64,000 bases of DNA from Ceraceosorus guamensis (taxonomy: Eukaryota > Basidiomycota > Exobasidiomycetes > Ceraceosorales > Ceraceosoraceae): the NCBI RefSeq assembly GCF_003144195.1, contig NW_020290021.1, forward strand, positions 1-64,000, read 5' to 3'. Below, piece by piece: positions 45,601 to 57,118 of this stretch. Each line of letters begins with the position of its first letter. The first letter of the stretch is position 1. The position numbers and the translations under genes are program-made. The notes below the pieces were generated by a model. That model had not been told where the DNA came from and searched no databases. It saw only the letters and a program-made list of their open reading frames with translations.

Positions 45601-46171
45601 ATTGTCTTTCAAAACTCTCATGAACGCCGCACCAGGTGTCTCTTTGCTGCTAGAGCCGCCGAGCTGCGTCGATGCAAGCGTAGCCTCTGCAATGGCATCT
45701 AGTGCATCCCTTGCGACAGATTTGACCCTCTCCTTGCCATCGCCTATCCTCTCCAGTACAGCAGTCAACCACTTGTCTGCGACTCGACACAACAACGAAG
45801 TCGCGTTCGAGGCTTCCTTAATGGACTGGATGAGACCTGATATTGAAGCGAGCGCGGGAACGAACAGGCCGGGATGACTGTGCCTGAGCGCCTTTTGCAA
45901 GGGCTCAATCAGGGCAAGAGGATCGGGAGCCTGCGGTCCATCGGCGTCGAGGTGACACATCACAAGGGCGACTGGACGATGAGCTGACGGACTCGTCGCT
46001 TGGGTGCAAGCAATGCTGCTGACTCACGGGGGCGGTCAAAAGGCGCGTGATGAGCAGAGATAGTGCCGTCGCTCGCTTGTCCACGTCGTTGGCTGAAGAG
46101 TCCAAGATGGCCAAATTCTCAGCGATGCGCTCCGCATGCTCCTCCTCATCGAACGCGCTGCTTGACGCCAT
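42629..46171 (-). CDS. STU1: CLASP/Stu1-type microtubule-associated protein
   Basis: Predicted ~1089-aa protein that stabilises microtubule plus ends and spindle microtubules. Exons are 46171 to about 46024, 45971-45565, 45489-44864, 44795-43244 and 43165-42629. Four of the five exon edges were fixed by phase agreement. The first junction needs a GTCAGC donor or another arrangement, so it is provisional. The N-terminal half is made of TOG/HEAT-like helical repeats (LPNLVDLLSDADGPTREAA and AAREASMMKIRGILRTG). The CLASP_N block follows: CLRTTLAMHSISLVGEAV, FTKKLVANAAQSAVALIL, then PNPDVRSKAREGFGRFQAVWP. A Ser/Pro/Arg-rich basic linker (residues about 570-760) is the usual microtubule-binding segment. 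A C-terminal HEAT region ends LLSYYISKNA. Confidence 0.88.
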
Positions 46172-47766
46172 CGCAGGCTCTAACGCTGATTGAAGGTCGC
46201 TCTTTGTAGGACGTCTGTTCGGCTCTCTTTGATTCTTCTAGTCTGGACGTAGAGCCGAGGCTTTCCGATGATCTCGAATGTTACTGTTACTGTCACGTCA
46301 CGTCTGATGCTGATGTAGGAGGACGACGTGGCACTTGTTCGCACACGACCGCTGGTGACGACACAATCGATTAGAATTTGTGGGGCGGTAGCTGAAAGAG
46401 ATGAGTCGAATGGTGTGATGCCAAAGAGAGAGAAGGCGATGACCAGGTCAATGGTGCGTCGTGTTGTTGTTGTTGTTGTTTGTCCGACATTCTCAATGCT
46501 CGCTTGCGCGACGCTCGATGCTTCGACGGTCGAGGGTCTGAGCGTGCTGCATGGCCGCAACAGCAGCCGCACGTTTGCGCCGACGCAAAGCAGCAGCGCA
46601 AGCGCGATCTGCATCAGCCAACTAACTTCCCGCTCACGCGCGCGCGTCGACGCGACGAACACACAGACGAGTCACACCTCCCCATACAGCATATATGCTG
46701 TGGGCATGTTGGCTGACAGCCATGCACGAGTTCTATATGAAAAAGTGTGAGATGGATATTGTCCTGCACTGTGTCCCTTTCAAAGCGTTGGCGATGGGTC
46801 TCTGGGCGCAATTAAAGTCAAATCAGAGGCAATGTGCAGCCAGAGTATGGTGGTGCCAGGTGGTGTTCTCTCAGCAGCTGTTATGATTCGCACGATTGTC
46901 GCCTGGCATATCAACCTTGAGGCGATCACGATGCATTCACGCTCGTGATTGGCACGTGAGGCCTCTGCGACCTCTGGTGAAACGACGAAATGGCGAATAA
47001 TGACGAATCGTGATCCAAGCATCTTGAATGCGAGCCCGACCACGAATCCGGTTCGCAATCTTCTTCGCACGCCGAGTAGAACCTGCAATCACGAATGAGG
47101 ACGATGTTGATGTGATGTTCGGCTCCAAAATGCTTGTGGCGAGCTGGTCGAGCTCGCTCAGGAGCCGAATAGAGCGAGTTCCATGTAAGTCTAGGAAGAA
47201 GCTCTCCCCAGCAATCTCGCAAGGCTTCGAAACCAAGCTTGTGATTCTGATTGCAAACGTGTGACTAATCAATTGAATGCAATTTAAGGCTTCAAACCCA
47301 AGCTCTGCTTGCGGAGGGCCGGGACGAAGCGAAGAGGAGCCGATTTGAGTCCCATCGCCTACGTCTGTTCTCTAGCCAGCGCACAAAAAGTCGGGCGGTG
47401 CGCTGCGCAACGAGCTGCTGCACGCACCACTTACTTGCATTCACGAACAAGCACGCCCACAGGGCCGCCCGACGAGCTGAGCAGCAGCGCCACACGCAGC
47501 AGCGATAGAGAGACGTGTGCGGCTGCTGCGTGTGCAGAACATTGAAGCGGATGCTTGTGCCGTGTCGGCGTGCATGCGGGGGAAAGGACATTCAGGATCA
47601 TTGTGATTGCTTGCTCGCCATGCAGTCGCTCGTATGTATGCAGCAACATCACTTAAAGTCAAACGCATTCCCTCACCTCCATCCTTGCAAGCGTACTGCC
47701 ACATCCTACAGCTCGCACACCATCACACAGCAAGTCTTGAACCACGCGTCGATCTTATCGCCCAGC
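46172..47766. other. Divergent intergenic region between CLASP and Mpo1-like genes
   Basis: About 1.6 kb. It contains a short (TTG)n repeat around 46459-46478, one AATCACGAAT motif at 47087-47096 with related ACGAATCGTGAT and CTCGTGATT variants nearby (about 46940-47015), and no supported gene. Confidence 0.5.
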
Positions 47767-48892
47767 ATGGCACTCAGCAGCAATCCCAAAGACCTCGTCA
47801 ACCTGCGCAAGCAGCTCGCGTTCTAGTAAGTCGTCCTCACGTTGGGCTGTCTACGCATGTGCACCAAACGTCTGGTCAAGCGGCACTCGAGCTGACATTC
47901 TACTCCTGTTCCTCAGCGGAGCATACCATACCAACCCAGTCAATGTTGCCATTCACATCGTTGGCGTGCCGACCATCATCTTGTGAGCAAGAGCACCCTG
48001 CGATGCTTTCAAGGGCTACAATGACGATGGAGCAAGGTGAATGCATCAAACACGTACTGATAGGATCTTTCCGAATGCTTCCGCGACAGCGGCACAGAAT
48101 GCTTGCTTGCTGCCATAGGTCCAGTGCAAGCACCCGAATGGGCCAAGCCGATGCTCGACTCTCTCTCCGACGCCGCACCAGACATTGTCTCGAAGTATGC
48201 TAGGCTCAATTGGCCCGCACTCTTTGCAGTCTCGTACTGGCTGTACTACACTCTACTGGATCACGTGGCAGCGGTAAGCATTCAGCCCATCTCGTGCCCG
48301 ACGCTCTTGGCTGATCACACCGCTTTTGCTCTGACCTCCAGATACTGCTGCTTCCTATCTGGGCTGGTCTGTACTTTGCTGTGCAGTACGTTGCTTTGGA
48401 TCATCCGGCCGATTTGGTCAAGGTTGGGTCCATCGCTTCAGCAATCGGTTGGATTAGTCAGTTCTATGGTCATGGCGTACATGAGGGAAGGGCCCCAGCA
48501 GTGAGTATCCTCCAACTTTGCTAGGGGGAAAGGTGGCGCGACGGGGGGCACCACCCTTCGGCTAGCCCATCCACTCGCATGGGCAAGGAGACGCAGTGGC
48601 AGGGGAGCAAGATCTTGATGTAGCGGACCAAGCATGCATGTATGCATTTCAGATGCATTTCAGGTGACATGCAGCGCTGACCTTTTCGCATCCACCATCG
48701 CAGCTGCTGGACAATCTGTTGGGAGCAGTCGTCCTTGCGCCATTCTTCGTTTGGCTGGAGGTCATCTTTCACCTGGGCTACAGACCCCAGTTGCAGAAGC
48801 AGCTCAACAATGACATTGGAAAGCTGGTGCTGGAGTTCCGAAAGGGCAACAAGAAGGCCAGCAAGGAGGTAGCCAAGGGCAAGGCTGCTTGA
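47767..48892 (+). CDS. MPO1: Mpo1-like (DUF962) ER membrane protein
   Basis: Predicted 218-aa protein. Exons are 47767-47825, 47917-47982, 48090-48273, 48342-48500 and 48704-48892, in phase. Family marks are the YGAYHTNPVNVAIHIVGVPTI block with its conserved His residues, LNWPALFAVSYWLYYTLLD, and ISQFYGHGVHEGRAPAL with a second His pair. About four hydrophobic spans are present (including ILLLPIWAGLYFAVQYVAL and VVLAPFFVWLEVIFHLGY), and a Lys-rich tail. Yeast Mpo1 is an Fe(II)-dependent dioxygenase that alpha-oxidises 2-hydroxy fatty acids in phytosphingosine breakdown; that activity is inferred from family membership. The second/third exon junction is the least certain; it was chosen because only the acceptor before 48090 restores the frame. 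Confidence 0.88.
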
Positions 48893-49361
48893 ACGCTGAA
48901 TGCATGCCATATATCGGCTGTTGTGTTCTCGTTCTGGTCCAACAGTCCCTTTCCACAAGCGGAATGGCCGCTCTACGCTCACCATCCTGCAGTGAATACT
49001 TGCTGCTGCTACTACTGTGTCGTCAGACACGCTTCTCGTCCTCATCGACCCAGTAGCCCCTCTTCTCCCAAGCAGGCTCATCTGTGTAGCGATTGCTTTG
49101 TATTCTTTCGGCTCGCCTTTGCGCTGCTTCTTGCTCATATCGCATGGCTTATTTTGCTATTTTGCTTGCGCCTTCTAGCCTAGCGCTCTTCGGCATGAGC
49201 GCCCTCTGCTCATTCGGAGCCTGGTGCGGCTCTCTTGCGTGCGCTGCCCTGTGCGACTGTCTGTGGAAGAGTTGTTTGCCACCTTTGTGCCGAGTGTGGG
49301 TGAGGGTGTGCATTCAGACGTTGCCTTCATGGTCTGGGATCGGGACAAAGAGACAGCTAAC
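48893..49361. other. Convergent intergenic region
   Basis: About 470 bp between the Mpo1-like stop and the end of the next minus-strand gene. Nothing recognisable. Confidence 0.45.
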
Positions 49362-49808
49362 TCACCAAGCGAGGCAGCCGATGGCCAAGAGCCCATGTAT
49401 GGCGGCCAGAGTGGTCTCTGGAGTGATCAAGAGCGTTTCTGCTAGCTTTCCGAAGGAGACGGGAACTACTCTAGGAGCTTGAGCAACGATGGGAGTGATC
49501 GCTCCATGGTAGACCAGTATGCCCAGCACGACTGCCCTCTTGCCTGGCAGGTGATCGGGCAGAGGTCTGACTAGAAGCAAGGGAACACCCAGCGAGAGGA
49601 GAGCGATGCCGTAGAGACGAACGAGCAGGAGCAGAGAGTTGCTCGGCTCTAGCAAAGGAATGGAAAGCGGCGAAAAGAGACTCAAAAGACCCAGAGGAAA
49701 GGTGAAGAGGAGATGTAGACCGAAGATGGAGCTGCCTAGTGGTGAGATCAGCGCTGCTTGGGATGCTGCTGGCGTCGCCGCGCCGCCTTGTGGCTTTTTG
49801 ATCGGCAT
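49362..49808 (-). CDS. Small multi-span membrane protein, unrecognised family
   Basis: Single-exon frame of 148 codons from the ATG at 49808. A short polar N-terminus (MPIKKPQGGAATPAASQ) is followed by about three to four hydrophobic segments: SIFGLHLLFTFPLGLLSLF, LLLLVRLYGIALLSLGVPLLLV, VLGILVYHGAITPIVA and LAAIHGLLAIGCLAW. I do not recognise the family. The stop after CLAW overlaps a GTGAGT-like sequence, so the gene could continue through an intron. It is divergent from the Abp1 gene with 543 bp between the starts. Confidence 0.65.
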   Translation of the reverse strand: MPIKKPQGGAATPAASQAALISPLGSSIFGLHLLFTFPLGLLSLFSPLSIPLLEPSNSLLLLVRLYGIALLSLGVPLLLVRPLPDHLPGKRAVVLGILVYHGAITPIVAQAPRVVPVSFGKLAETLLITPETTLAAIHGLLAIGCLAW

Positions 49809-50351
49809 GGTCGTGTGCGCAGTCGAGCCGCAGATGCTGCGCTATTCGCTGGGATATATTTGCAGAGCAATGATAAGATGGCCACGCCAAGCAAGTCTAC
49901 GAAAGCGTAGCTGAGCGTCAGCCGAAGATGATGAGAATGAATTTCAGTGAACACAAGTACAATTCTCGCAGTAGTCTGCCTGCACCGCCACCGAACGGCG
50001 TTCCTCCATGCAGCTGCAGCAGGCCAAGGCGGTGGTGACGAGGATTCGTTTGTGCTGTCAAATCGAAGCGCTGCTGGGCACGGCAGCAGCGTCTTCGTCC
50101 GGGCCGCCACGAAGATGGCGCGGGTGCATGGTCCGTGCTGCATGCTGCTCAGCAAGCCGCATGCTGGGCGCGCGGTCGATCCTGAACTTCCCTGCATGGT
50201 TCCCACTCGCTGCCATCCAGCGCGTCCGACCTGACGACCACCACCGAGTCGTAACCAGCACAGTCGCAACAACCGCTCAAGACAAATTTCAGCACTTTCG
50301 ATTGGAGTACGCTCAACGGTCAATAGCGCTATCGGTCCCGCCCAATCCGAA
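49809..50351. promoter_or_regulatory. Divergent promoter region of the small membrane protein and Abp1
   Basis: 543 bp between two opposing ATGs, so it presumably contains both promoters. No TATA box or other motif could be assigned. Confidence 0.4.
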
Positions 50352-52636
50352 ATGTCGTTGGGCGTCAACCTGTCCGCTCCGGGCATCAAGTCAGCCTACG
50401 ACGCCGTACTATCCGGCTCCAAGGACTACCTCATCCTCTCCTACGAGCGAGGATCCAACGACATCAAAGTGGATACGCTTGCCTCTGGCAGTCTAGACGA
50501 TGCCTTGTTTGATTTTAGCGACGGGTCCATCATGTACGGTTTCATACGAGTGGTGGATCCCAACAGCAATCTTCCAAAGTACGTCCTGATCAACTGGTGC
50601 GGAGAAGGCGTGCCCGTGAATCGCAAAGGTCTCTTTCCAAGCCATTCTGCGGACGTTGCCAAGTTCTTGAGAGGCTATCATGTCAGTGTCAATGCGAGGA
50701 CGGAAGCTGATCTGGACGCAAAGGCCATCATGAAGAAGGTGGCAGACAGCGGTGGTAGCAAGTACTCGGCTGCTGGCGATGCTGCAAACACTCAGCGCGG
50801 TGGGCGCATCGAGCCTGTGGTGAGTTTCGACTGGCTTCTTGGCATCGTCCGAAGCTTCTTGAGTTGAGACCCATCTTCTGCACCCTTCACATCACTCCTT
50901 CCTTCGCCTGGCCAGGGCACGGCATACACCTCGCGCAAGGACGATCTAGCCAACATCCGCGCAAATGCAGCTGCTACGGCATCAGCTCCGCCCCCTGCCC
51001 CCAGACCCGCAGTGACTCAGCCTTACACTCCTGCTGCTCCTGCAGCACCTCCAGCTCCTGCTGCTCCCGCGACATCCACTGGCGGCTTTGGTGCTCCCAA
51101 GGTTGGCGGAATTATCGGTTCTGTACCACCAGCTCCTTCCCAAGTGAGTGACGGATCTCCTGGCTCTCCATTTCGATTGCTCCGAGAAGCTAAAACAATC
51201 CATACGCGTGGCGGCTTTGACCGTAGCAGCCTGCCGCGACTGTTGTGCGCTCTGCTGCGCCAGAAGCGCCTGCGAAGCCTGCAGCAGAAGATCGCATAGG
51301 TCCCGTGGGAACGGCCTACGAGCCGGTCCGAATCGGAAAGCCCGGCAAGCTGGGAGCCAACAGATGGAACCCTAGCGCGAATGCTAGCAGCTCACCTTCG
51401 GCCCCCGCCGCAGCTGCTGGACCCGCACCTCGTGCGCCAAGCGGAGGACTCACCTGGAGTCAGAGACAAGAGGCTGCTAAGAAGGAGAGGGAGGAGGAAG
51501 AGGCTAGAGTCAAAAGCTTGGCTGGAGCAGCTGCGACTGTGGTGCCTCCCCCGGCTCCAGCTGCTCCTCCAGCACCTGCAGCTGTAAGTATGAAAGCCGT
51601 CCCAGCCACTATTTTAGATGCTTACCATACATTCTCAACGCCCACCATATGTAGCCTCCCGCCCCTCCTGCGCCACCGTCTGCCGAGCCCGACGTCGCTC
51701 AATTGGCGAAACAAGTAGACGACACCAAGTTGGCTCCGCAGACTGCCGAGGCACTTGCCGCACCTGCGAGCGGAGCAGCTGGTCTGCGTGCTGTCGCGGT
51801 CTACGAGTGAGTGTTAGCTTGCCTTGTTTTCTTCGCGTCCTTGTCGAGCTGTCTGACGCCCGGATCATCGCATTCACTCGTCAGCTACGACGCGACAGAA
51901 GAGAATGAGATCTCGTTCAGAGAAGGCGATACTATCACTTCGATTCAACAGCCGGACGAGGGTTGGTGGAGCGGTGTTGCTCCGGATGGAAGCGAGGGTC
52001 TGTTCCCGGCGACGTACGTCGAGGTGATCGAAGGGGAGTCTGCTATCGATGGCGCGGCAGGAGAAGAGGCTGCACCACCACCTCCTCCACCACCTCCTGC
52101 GCCTCCTGCTGTGAGTAAGGTATTTCGCAAGTGACGGCTTTGCACGTCTCGCTCACACCGTCTCTGGACTTGTCTGCTCCTCGCGAGAAGCCGCCTGCGG
52201 CTCCTGCAGCCCCTCCTGTGGCGGCGGAAGAGGTACCTGTGAGCGCAATCGACGTCTTGATTTCTATCAGCTCGTTGCATCTCTGACATGGAAACGCATC
52301 TCACTCCATCATACAAAGCCTCCACCGCCCCCTCCTCCTCCTCCTCCACCCCCACCAGCAGCTGAGCCAGTCGCTGCAATTCCTGCTGCGCCTCCCGCAC
52401 CGCCCGCACCGCCCGCGCCCCCAGCTCCACCAGCGGCGGCAGCTCAAGAGCCAGCTGGTCCGACAGCCACGGCGCTTTACGCCTACGAAGCGGACGAAGA
52501 GAACGAGCTTACGCTTCAGGAGGGAGAAACGATTGTTGGGATCGTGTTTGAGAGCGAAGAGTGGTGGAGCGGTACCAGCTCGGCTACGGGACAGGCAGGT
52601 CTCTTCCCAGCCAACTATGTCGAGCTGCACGAGTGA
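50352..52636 (+). CDS. ABP1: Abp1/drebrin-like actin-binding protein (ADF-H plus two SH3 domains)
   Basis: Predicted 597-aa cortical actin-patch protein that binds F-actin and recruits endocytic partners. Exons are 50352-50819, 50916-51143, 51230-51583, 51655-51806, 51885-52110, 52191-52238 (48 nt) and 52319-52636, all in phase. The ADF-H domain fills exon 1 ([40 protein letters not shown]). A Pro/Ala-rich middle follows, with a basic [17 protein letters not shown] helix. The first SH3 domain is [15 protein letters not shown]...DEGWWSG...LFPATYVEV. It is followed by polyproline blocks ([12 protein letters not shown] and similar) and a second, C-terminal SH3 domain: [15 protein letters not shown]...EEWWSG...LFPANYVEL. 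Yeast Abp1 has one SH3; two occur in some fungal homologues. The small Pro-rich exons have symmetric phase-0 borders. Confidence 0.96.
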
Positions 52637-53000
52637 GCTCGATCTTCTCGACGCTGGCCTAGTCCTTGATTTGCGAAAGGTCGAGGAGAACCGAAGATAC
52701 TTTTCGTCTAGGAGAACAGAAAGAATTCTGGGCATGATTTGTTCAGACCTTTTGTCAAGCAAATATCATCGCATTGCTCGATCGGTTGCGAGTCGTGACG
52801 TGATGGGCAGCGAGACTTTACAGAAGAGCGCGCCGCGTTGAAGAGACGCGAACATGTAAAGGGAAACGAGGAATGCGAGGTCTTGAGCTCGAGAATCTCT
52901 AGAAGAAGAGGCCACTCTCTACAAATGGTCTTGGGCGAGGGCGGAAAGGCAGGGTCAAAGAACACTCTCATGGTGTGTTTGCGGTCGGATTGTTCTGCAT
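52637..53000. other. Convergent intergenic region
   Basis: About 360 bp between Abp1 (+) and the seven-span protein gene (-). Nothing recognisable. Confidence 0.5.
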
Positions 53001-53778
53001 CTACTCGTCAGAGCTGCGCTCGACCGAATTGGATCTCGACGTTCCCGCGAGCGTCTTTGATGATTCGTAGGGCTCGACCTTGCGGAGCTGAGTGGGTGCG
53101 CCATTGGGCGTAGCGCTGTTCCTTCTAACGTTTCTAAGCTTCATGGTTGAGCTGGCGGCCTCTTCATTGACGGACGGGTTGGTCATGAGCATTTCCATGG
53201 GTTCCGTCTGCTGCGTCTCAATGTCGTGCATGGGATCGGAAAAGATTTGATCCAACAACGTTCTGGTCGTCTCGCTTCTGCTTGGCGATTCTGCTTGACG
53301 TCTGTAACCTGGCGAACGTAAAGGGTCTCCTCCGCTGCCCTTTTCCGAAGAAGCGTTGCTCGATCCGTTGAGAAAGAGCGTGCGACGACTCGTCTGATCG
53401 CGAATCGAGGACCAGACGGTGGCGAGCAGCGCACCGATGCACGAGAGGTAGACGTGACAATTGACGATCGGTCCGAAACTTTCTGGATGCGTGTAGTACA
53501 GACCAATCTGAAGAGCGCAGGTGAGGCATGGCAGCATGAAAGCGCAGCAGATCGACTCGATCAGGAATTGCAACTGAGACCTGACGCGAGAAGTGTTGCG
53601 AAGACCGGCTGTGTTTGTCGAATTTGGATGCTGACGGTGGAAGGCAGCTCGAAGGTTGGACAGCTTCCAGATTAGGAAAGCGCAGCAGTAGGTGATGTCT
53701 GCGAGCTGCAGACTCCACTCGACGACTAGTCTGCAGGGCGCAAAGCGATCTTCGACGGTCAAATCCTGGCGCGACGTT

Positions 53779-53824
<46 letters not shown>

Positions 53825-54591
53825 TTTGCCGACTACTCACAGATAAGACTTGAAGATGGAGGGTTTCGCGAAGTACGTGATGACGACGTACATCAAGCAG
53901 ATGAGACGTGGGATCTTGACAAGGACTGGAAAGGCCACCACGGCAAGTCGCTTGTTGTTGCTGGCGCTCGAACGTGGGTAGAAGGCAAGCAATTTGAACT
54001 GGAGCGATGAGATCGGATTGTTAGACTTGATCGCGTATAACGTGATCCAAGTCTGAAAGGCCAAAGACTCACGATGAGACTCGCGTCGATGAACAGCGGT
54101 AGCCAATCGGTGAGGATCATGGTCGAGCTGCAGACGATTCGAAGCCGACCATGTTTGGCTCTCAGAGCAAGCACAATGAGAAATCTCGGCGAGGCCCACA
54201 CTCACATTTGAAGGGACAAAGACTCCTGCGACTGAGTGGCAAGGAAAAGGACGTTTGCTTCCTATACAAGACGGTCGAAATGTCTTCCGTCAGCCACTGC
54301 AACACACTTTGGAGATCGTTGACGGCGGATCATGCTGTCAGCATTGCTCACAATAGCCATCAGGATGCCCTGGATAATGGTCGCAATGGCGCATCCTACG
54401 AGCCACCAAAAGAGAAAAGTCTTGCGGGTGATGGTGGTGCTGAAGAGGACAAAGACGATGAGCAGGGCAAAGAGGAAGCCGGTCAAGGTGCAGTTGAGCG
54501 CCATTTCTTGGCGAGAAGCTTCGATGTACTCGATTCGCTCCTCATCAAGCAGCGGCACCGGAACGGCTGCTGGATCCATGGCATCTGCCAT
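53001..54591 (-). CDS. Seven-span membrane protein (GPCR-like topology), family uncertain
   Basis: Predicted 412-aa protein. Exons are 54591-54352, 54261-54206, 54127-54073, 53998-53841 and 53730-53001, with every phase consistent. About seven hydrophobic segments are visible: FLFALLIVFVLFSTTI, FWWLVGCAIATIIQGILMAI, ILTDWLPLFIDASLIF, AFPVLVKIPRLICLMYVVIT, LQLADITYCCAFLIW, LIESICCAFMLPCLTCALQI and CHVYLSCIGALLATVW. A ~125-residue Ser/Thr/Arg-rich cytosolic tail follows. Topology is like fungal orphan receptor-type proteins, but I cannot name a family or ligand. Intron 4 contains a 45-base homopolymer (G on the coding strand). The acceptor chosen after it (CTGCAG before 53730) is the only one there that keeps the frame. 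Confidence 0.8.
53780..53824. repeat. Poly-C homopolymer, 45 nt, inside an intron
   Basis: Forty-five consecutive C on the plus strand, lying wholly within intron 4 (53731-53840) of the minus-strand seven-span protein gene, where it reads as poly-G about 16 nt after the donor. Confidence 0.95.
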
Positions 54592-57118
54592 GCTGTCGCG
54601 AGCGTGGGCGTGGACAGGAAGAGCAGTGTGGTCTTTGAAGTGTGCTGTAAAGGCGGAGCGGCCGGAGCTGCACGCTTTGCGGGCAAATTTGGTCGAGAAG
54701 GAAGAGGTGACGGTAAGGCTGGAAGGAGGTGAGGGGAACGGATGTGCTCGACTTAAGAGGAGGCGGGGGCGATGTGCAGCAGCCTGTCAATGTAAAGTCA
54801 AGCGTTCGAGGTGGACCAGGTCAGAGGGGGCGCTTTGACAGTCAAAAAGTCGTGACTAGCAAATGAATGCCCCAACACGCATCTGATGCCACACCGTCAC
54901 ATTCGTTAGTGTCATTCGAGTGAGACTTGATTGATACTCACCTATGCAGCTATCTTCTTCCGTGAGGCTCATCGTCAACGACCGACGTCTGCGTTCAACG
55001 TCGTGAGTCAAAATGGTTGAATGGCATGGGCCGCCTGAAATATACATACCATACCCGGAGTTTGTTGAGCGTCCATTTGATTTCAACGGGCGTAGCCATA
55101 CCACTTTGCAGGCTGTATTGAACTTTGTGTGTGGCGTCCAGAGCCACTTTGGCTGATGGAATCACGAATGGCCATGCATGCACAGATGCGTCGTCGTCTG
55201 TGCCGCCCAGCTGATGTGTAGCCTATTATAGCGCACACCTCGAATCTAAATATCGCCCTGAAATGTAATGGCGGACAAGCGCAATCAGCTAGATTATTCG
55301 CAGCAGCACTACGACTTTGACTGGATTGCCGTCGTGCTGCTCTGCTGTCCCGGATGCTGGTTGGATCGTGCTTGGAAGGCCGGGGTGAGGCTTTGAACGG
55401 TGAGTGAATCAGGTACCGCGACTCTTGAGTCGGAACGCAAACTCAATTCTTGATTGCGACTCTTTCGACACGTTGCTACGCTGAATCTTTTCCGCTCACT
55501 TGTTGGTCGATCGTGTGACACTTTCCAAGACTTGGTTGGGCCTGCAAGGCGACGTAGTCGATGTCAAAGTCGTGGGTCTTTGAGTCAAGACGCTTGACTG
55601 GATTAGTCACGAGTTGACTGTCGCAGCTGCCGCCTCACGGCAGCATGTATGCGTCTGTCCTAGTCTCTAGCCCACGGTTGAAGCCAACAAGCCGGCGCTT
55701 GGGACGAGTAACCAGAGTAACTTTGTTATATGAAACCGGCTTGAGCAGCTTGGATAAAGGCGCCCCTTGATCCGCGCCCCTCAAAGTGTCGAGGTAGCGC
55801 GTTCCACAATCATGGGATTCATCGAAGCGCTCTGGGTCCGAGGTGCAACGCTCCATATACCATATATGCAGCGCGCAGTCGCCTAGCGAATCCGCGCCCT
55901 CGAGTCGTGAGAGTATTTACGAGATCGATCCTGATGGGTGTACTTGCGCAACGCCCAGCATGCAAGCACGGCTCGTATGGCGGTGCATGGCTTGGATGCA
56001 TGCTGCGTGTGCGGAATCTCAGCCACACGCCGGCCGACTCGATTCAGAGATTCTCCAAATGGTCCACTTTTGGCTCCGGGTATGGCTTCTATAATTAGGC
56101 CAGAGCTGCCTTTGAGAGCCTGTATGAACCTTGACCGTGCGTCGCGAGCAGATCGAGTGGCAGAGGTTGCCCAGCTTCACCTCCCCCCACCGCGTGAATA
56201 GCGCTTTGCGTGATCCGGCCAGTCAAGCCCCGCCTGGTCCAAGACTTTGTTTTCGGTTTGATTTAATTTCAACCTCGAGTGGATCGGTGAACAATCAGGA
56301 ATTTGATTACCATTGAACTTGGATTGCACCTTGCTGATGCAATTTCGATCCGGTTCCCGACATGGCTCAATCAATTCGTGACTGTTACAGATTCCGGCAA
56401 ACTTGCGCACCCATACCGGATGCCTATAAGTACTACTGCGACGCGGAGTGGTAGTCTTCAGCGGAAGGTGAGACGCAGATGTGATCGATCATGAAGGCGC
56501 TGCTCGACACCCATGACTGCGCACATGCCTTTGCACCCTCGGCCCCCGCCAGTAGCCACGTACGATTGGCCGTTGGGGACTGTGCTGCTTGTCAGCTTGT
56601 CACTCTCCTTGACTTGCGCCTCTCGTGGCGCGACAAGGCTGACGTTGACTTTGACAGTCACATGCTGCCTCGATGAGCGGTGCAACGGTGCAGCCACTGA
56701 CTCGAAGACAATGGGGGATGCATAGCACGAAGCAGGCGCTGACTCAAGACTCTCTTGGACTCGTGACTGATGATGGTGGTAGGCTCAAAAGAAGAGCACG
56801 ATGAGCCTTCGTGCACAATCAAGAATCCGCCTCTTGACCATTTGGCAGGAGCACGTGACTGGGGAGATGGCGCGTTGTGATGCGCGTCTGCGCGTCTAGG
56901 ACAGCGTGGGTGAGTGTGAGCGTCAAAATAATCACAGGTGGGCGTCGAGCCACATGCCAGTCCATCGCGCAACGCACCCATGTCCACCATCCTGGGCCCC
57001 TGCTCTTCCATTCGACGCCGAAGTCGATGTGTCAACGCTGCGCAAAGCAGACCACGGTCGCACACCTGCTGTGCACGTCGCTCGCACAGCCGCTGTAGGG
57101 GCAGGTGGTTTTGCGAGG
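54592..57118. other. Gene-poor region
   Basis: About 2.5 kb with only short overlapping frames. One AATCACGAAT motif lies at 55160-55169. No RNA gene or mobile element was recognised. Confidence 0.5.
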
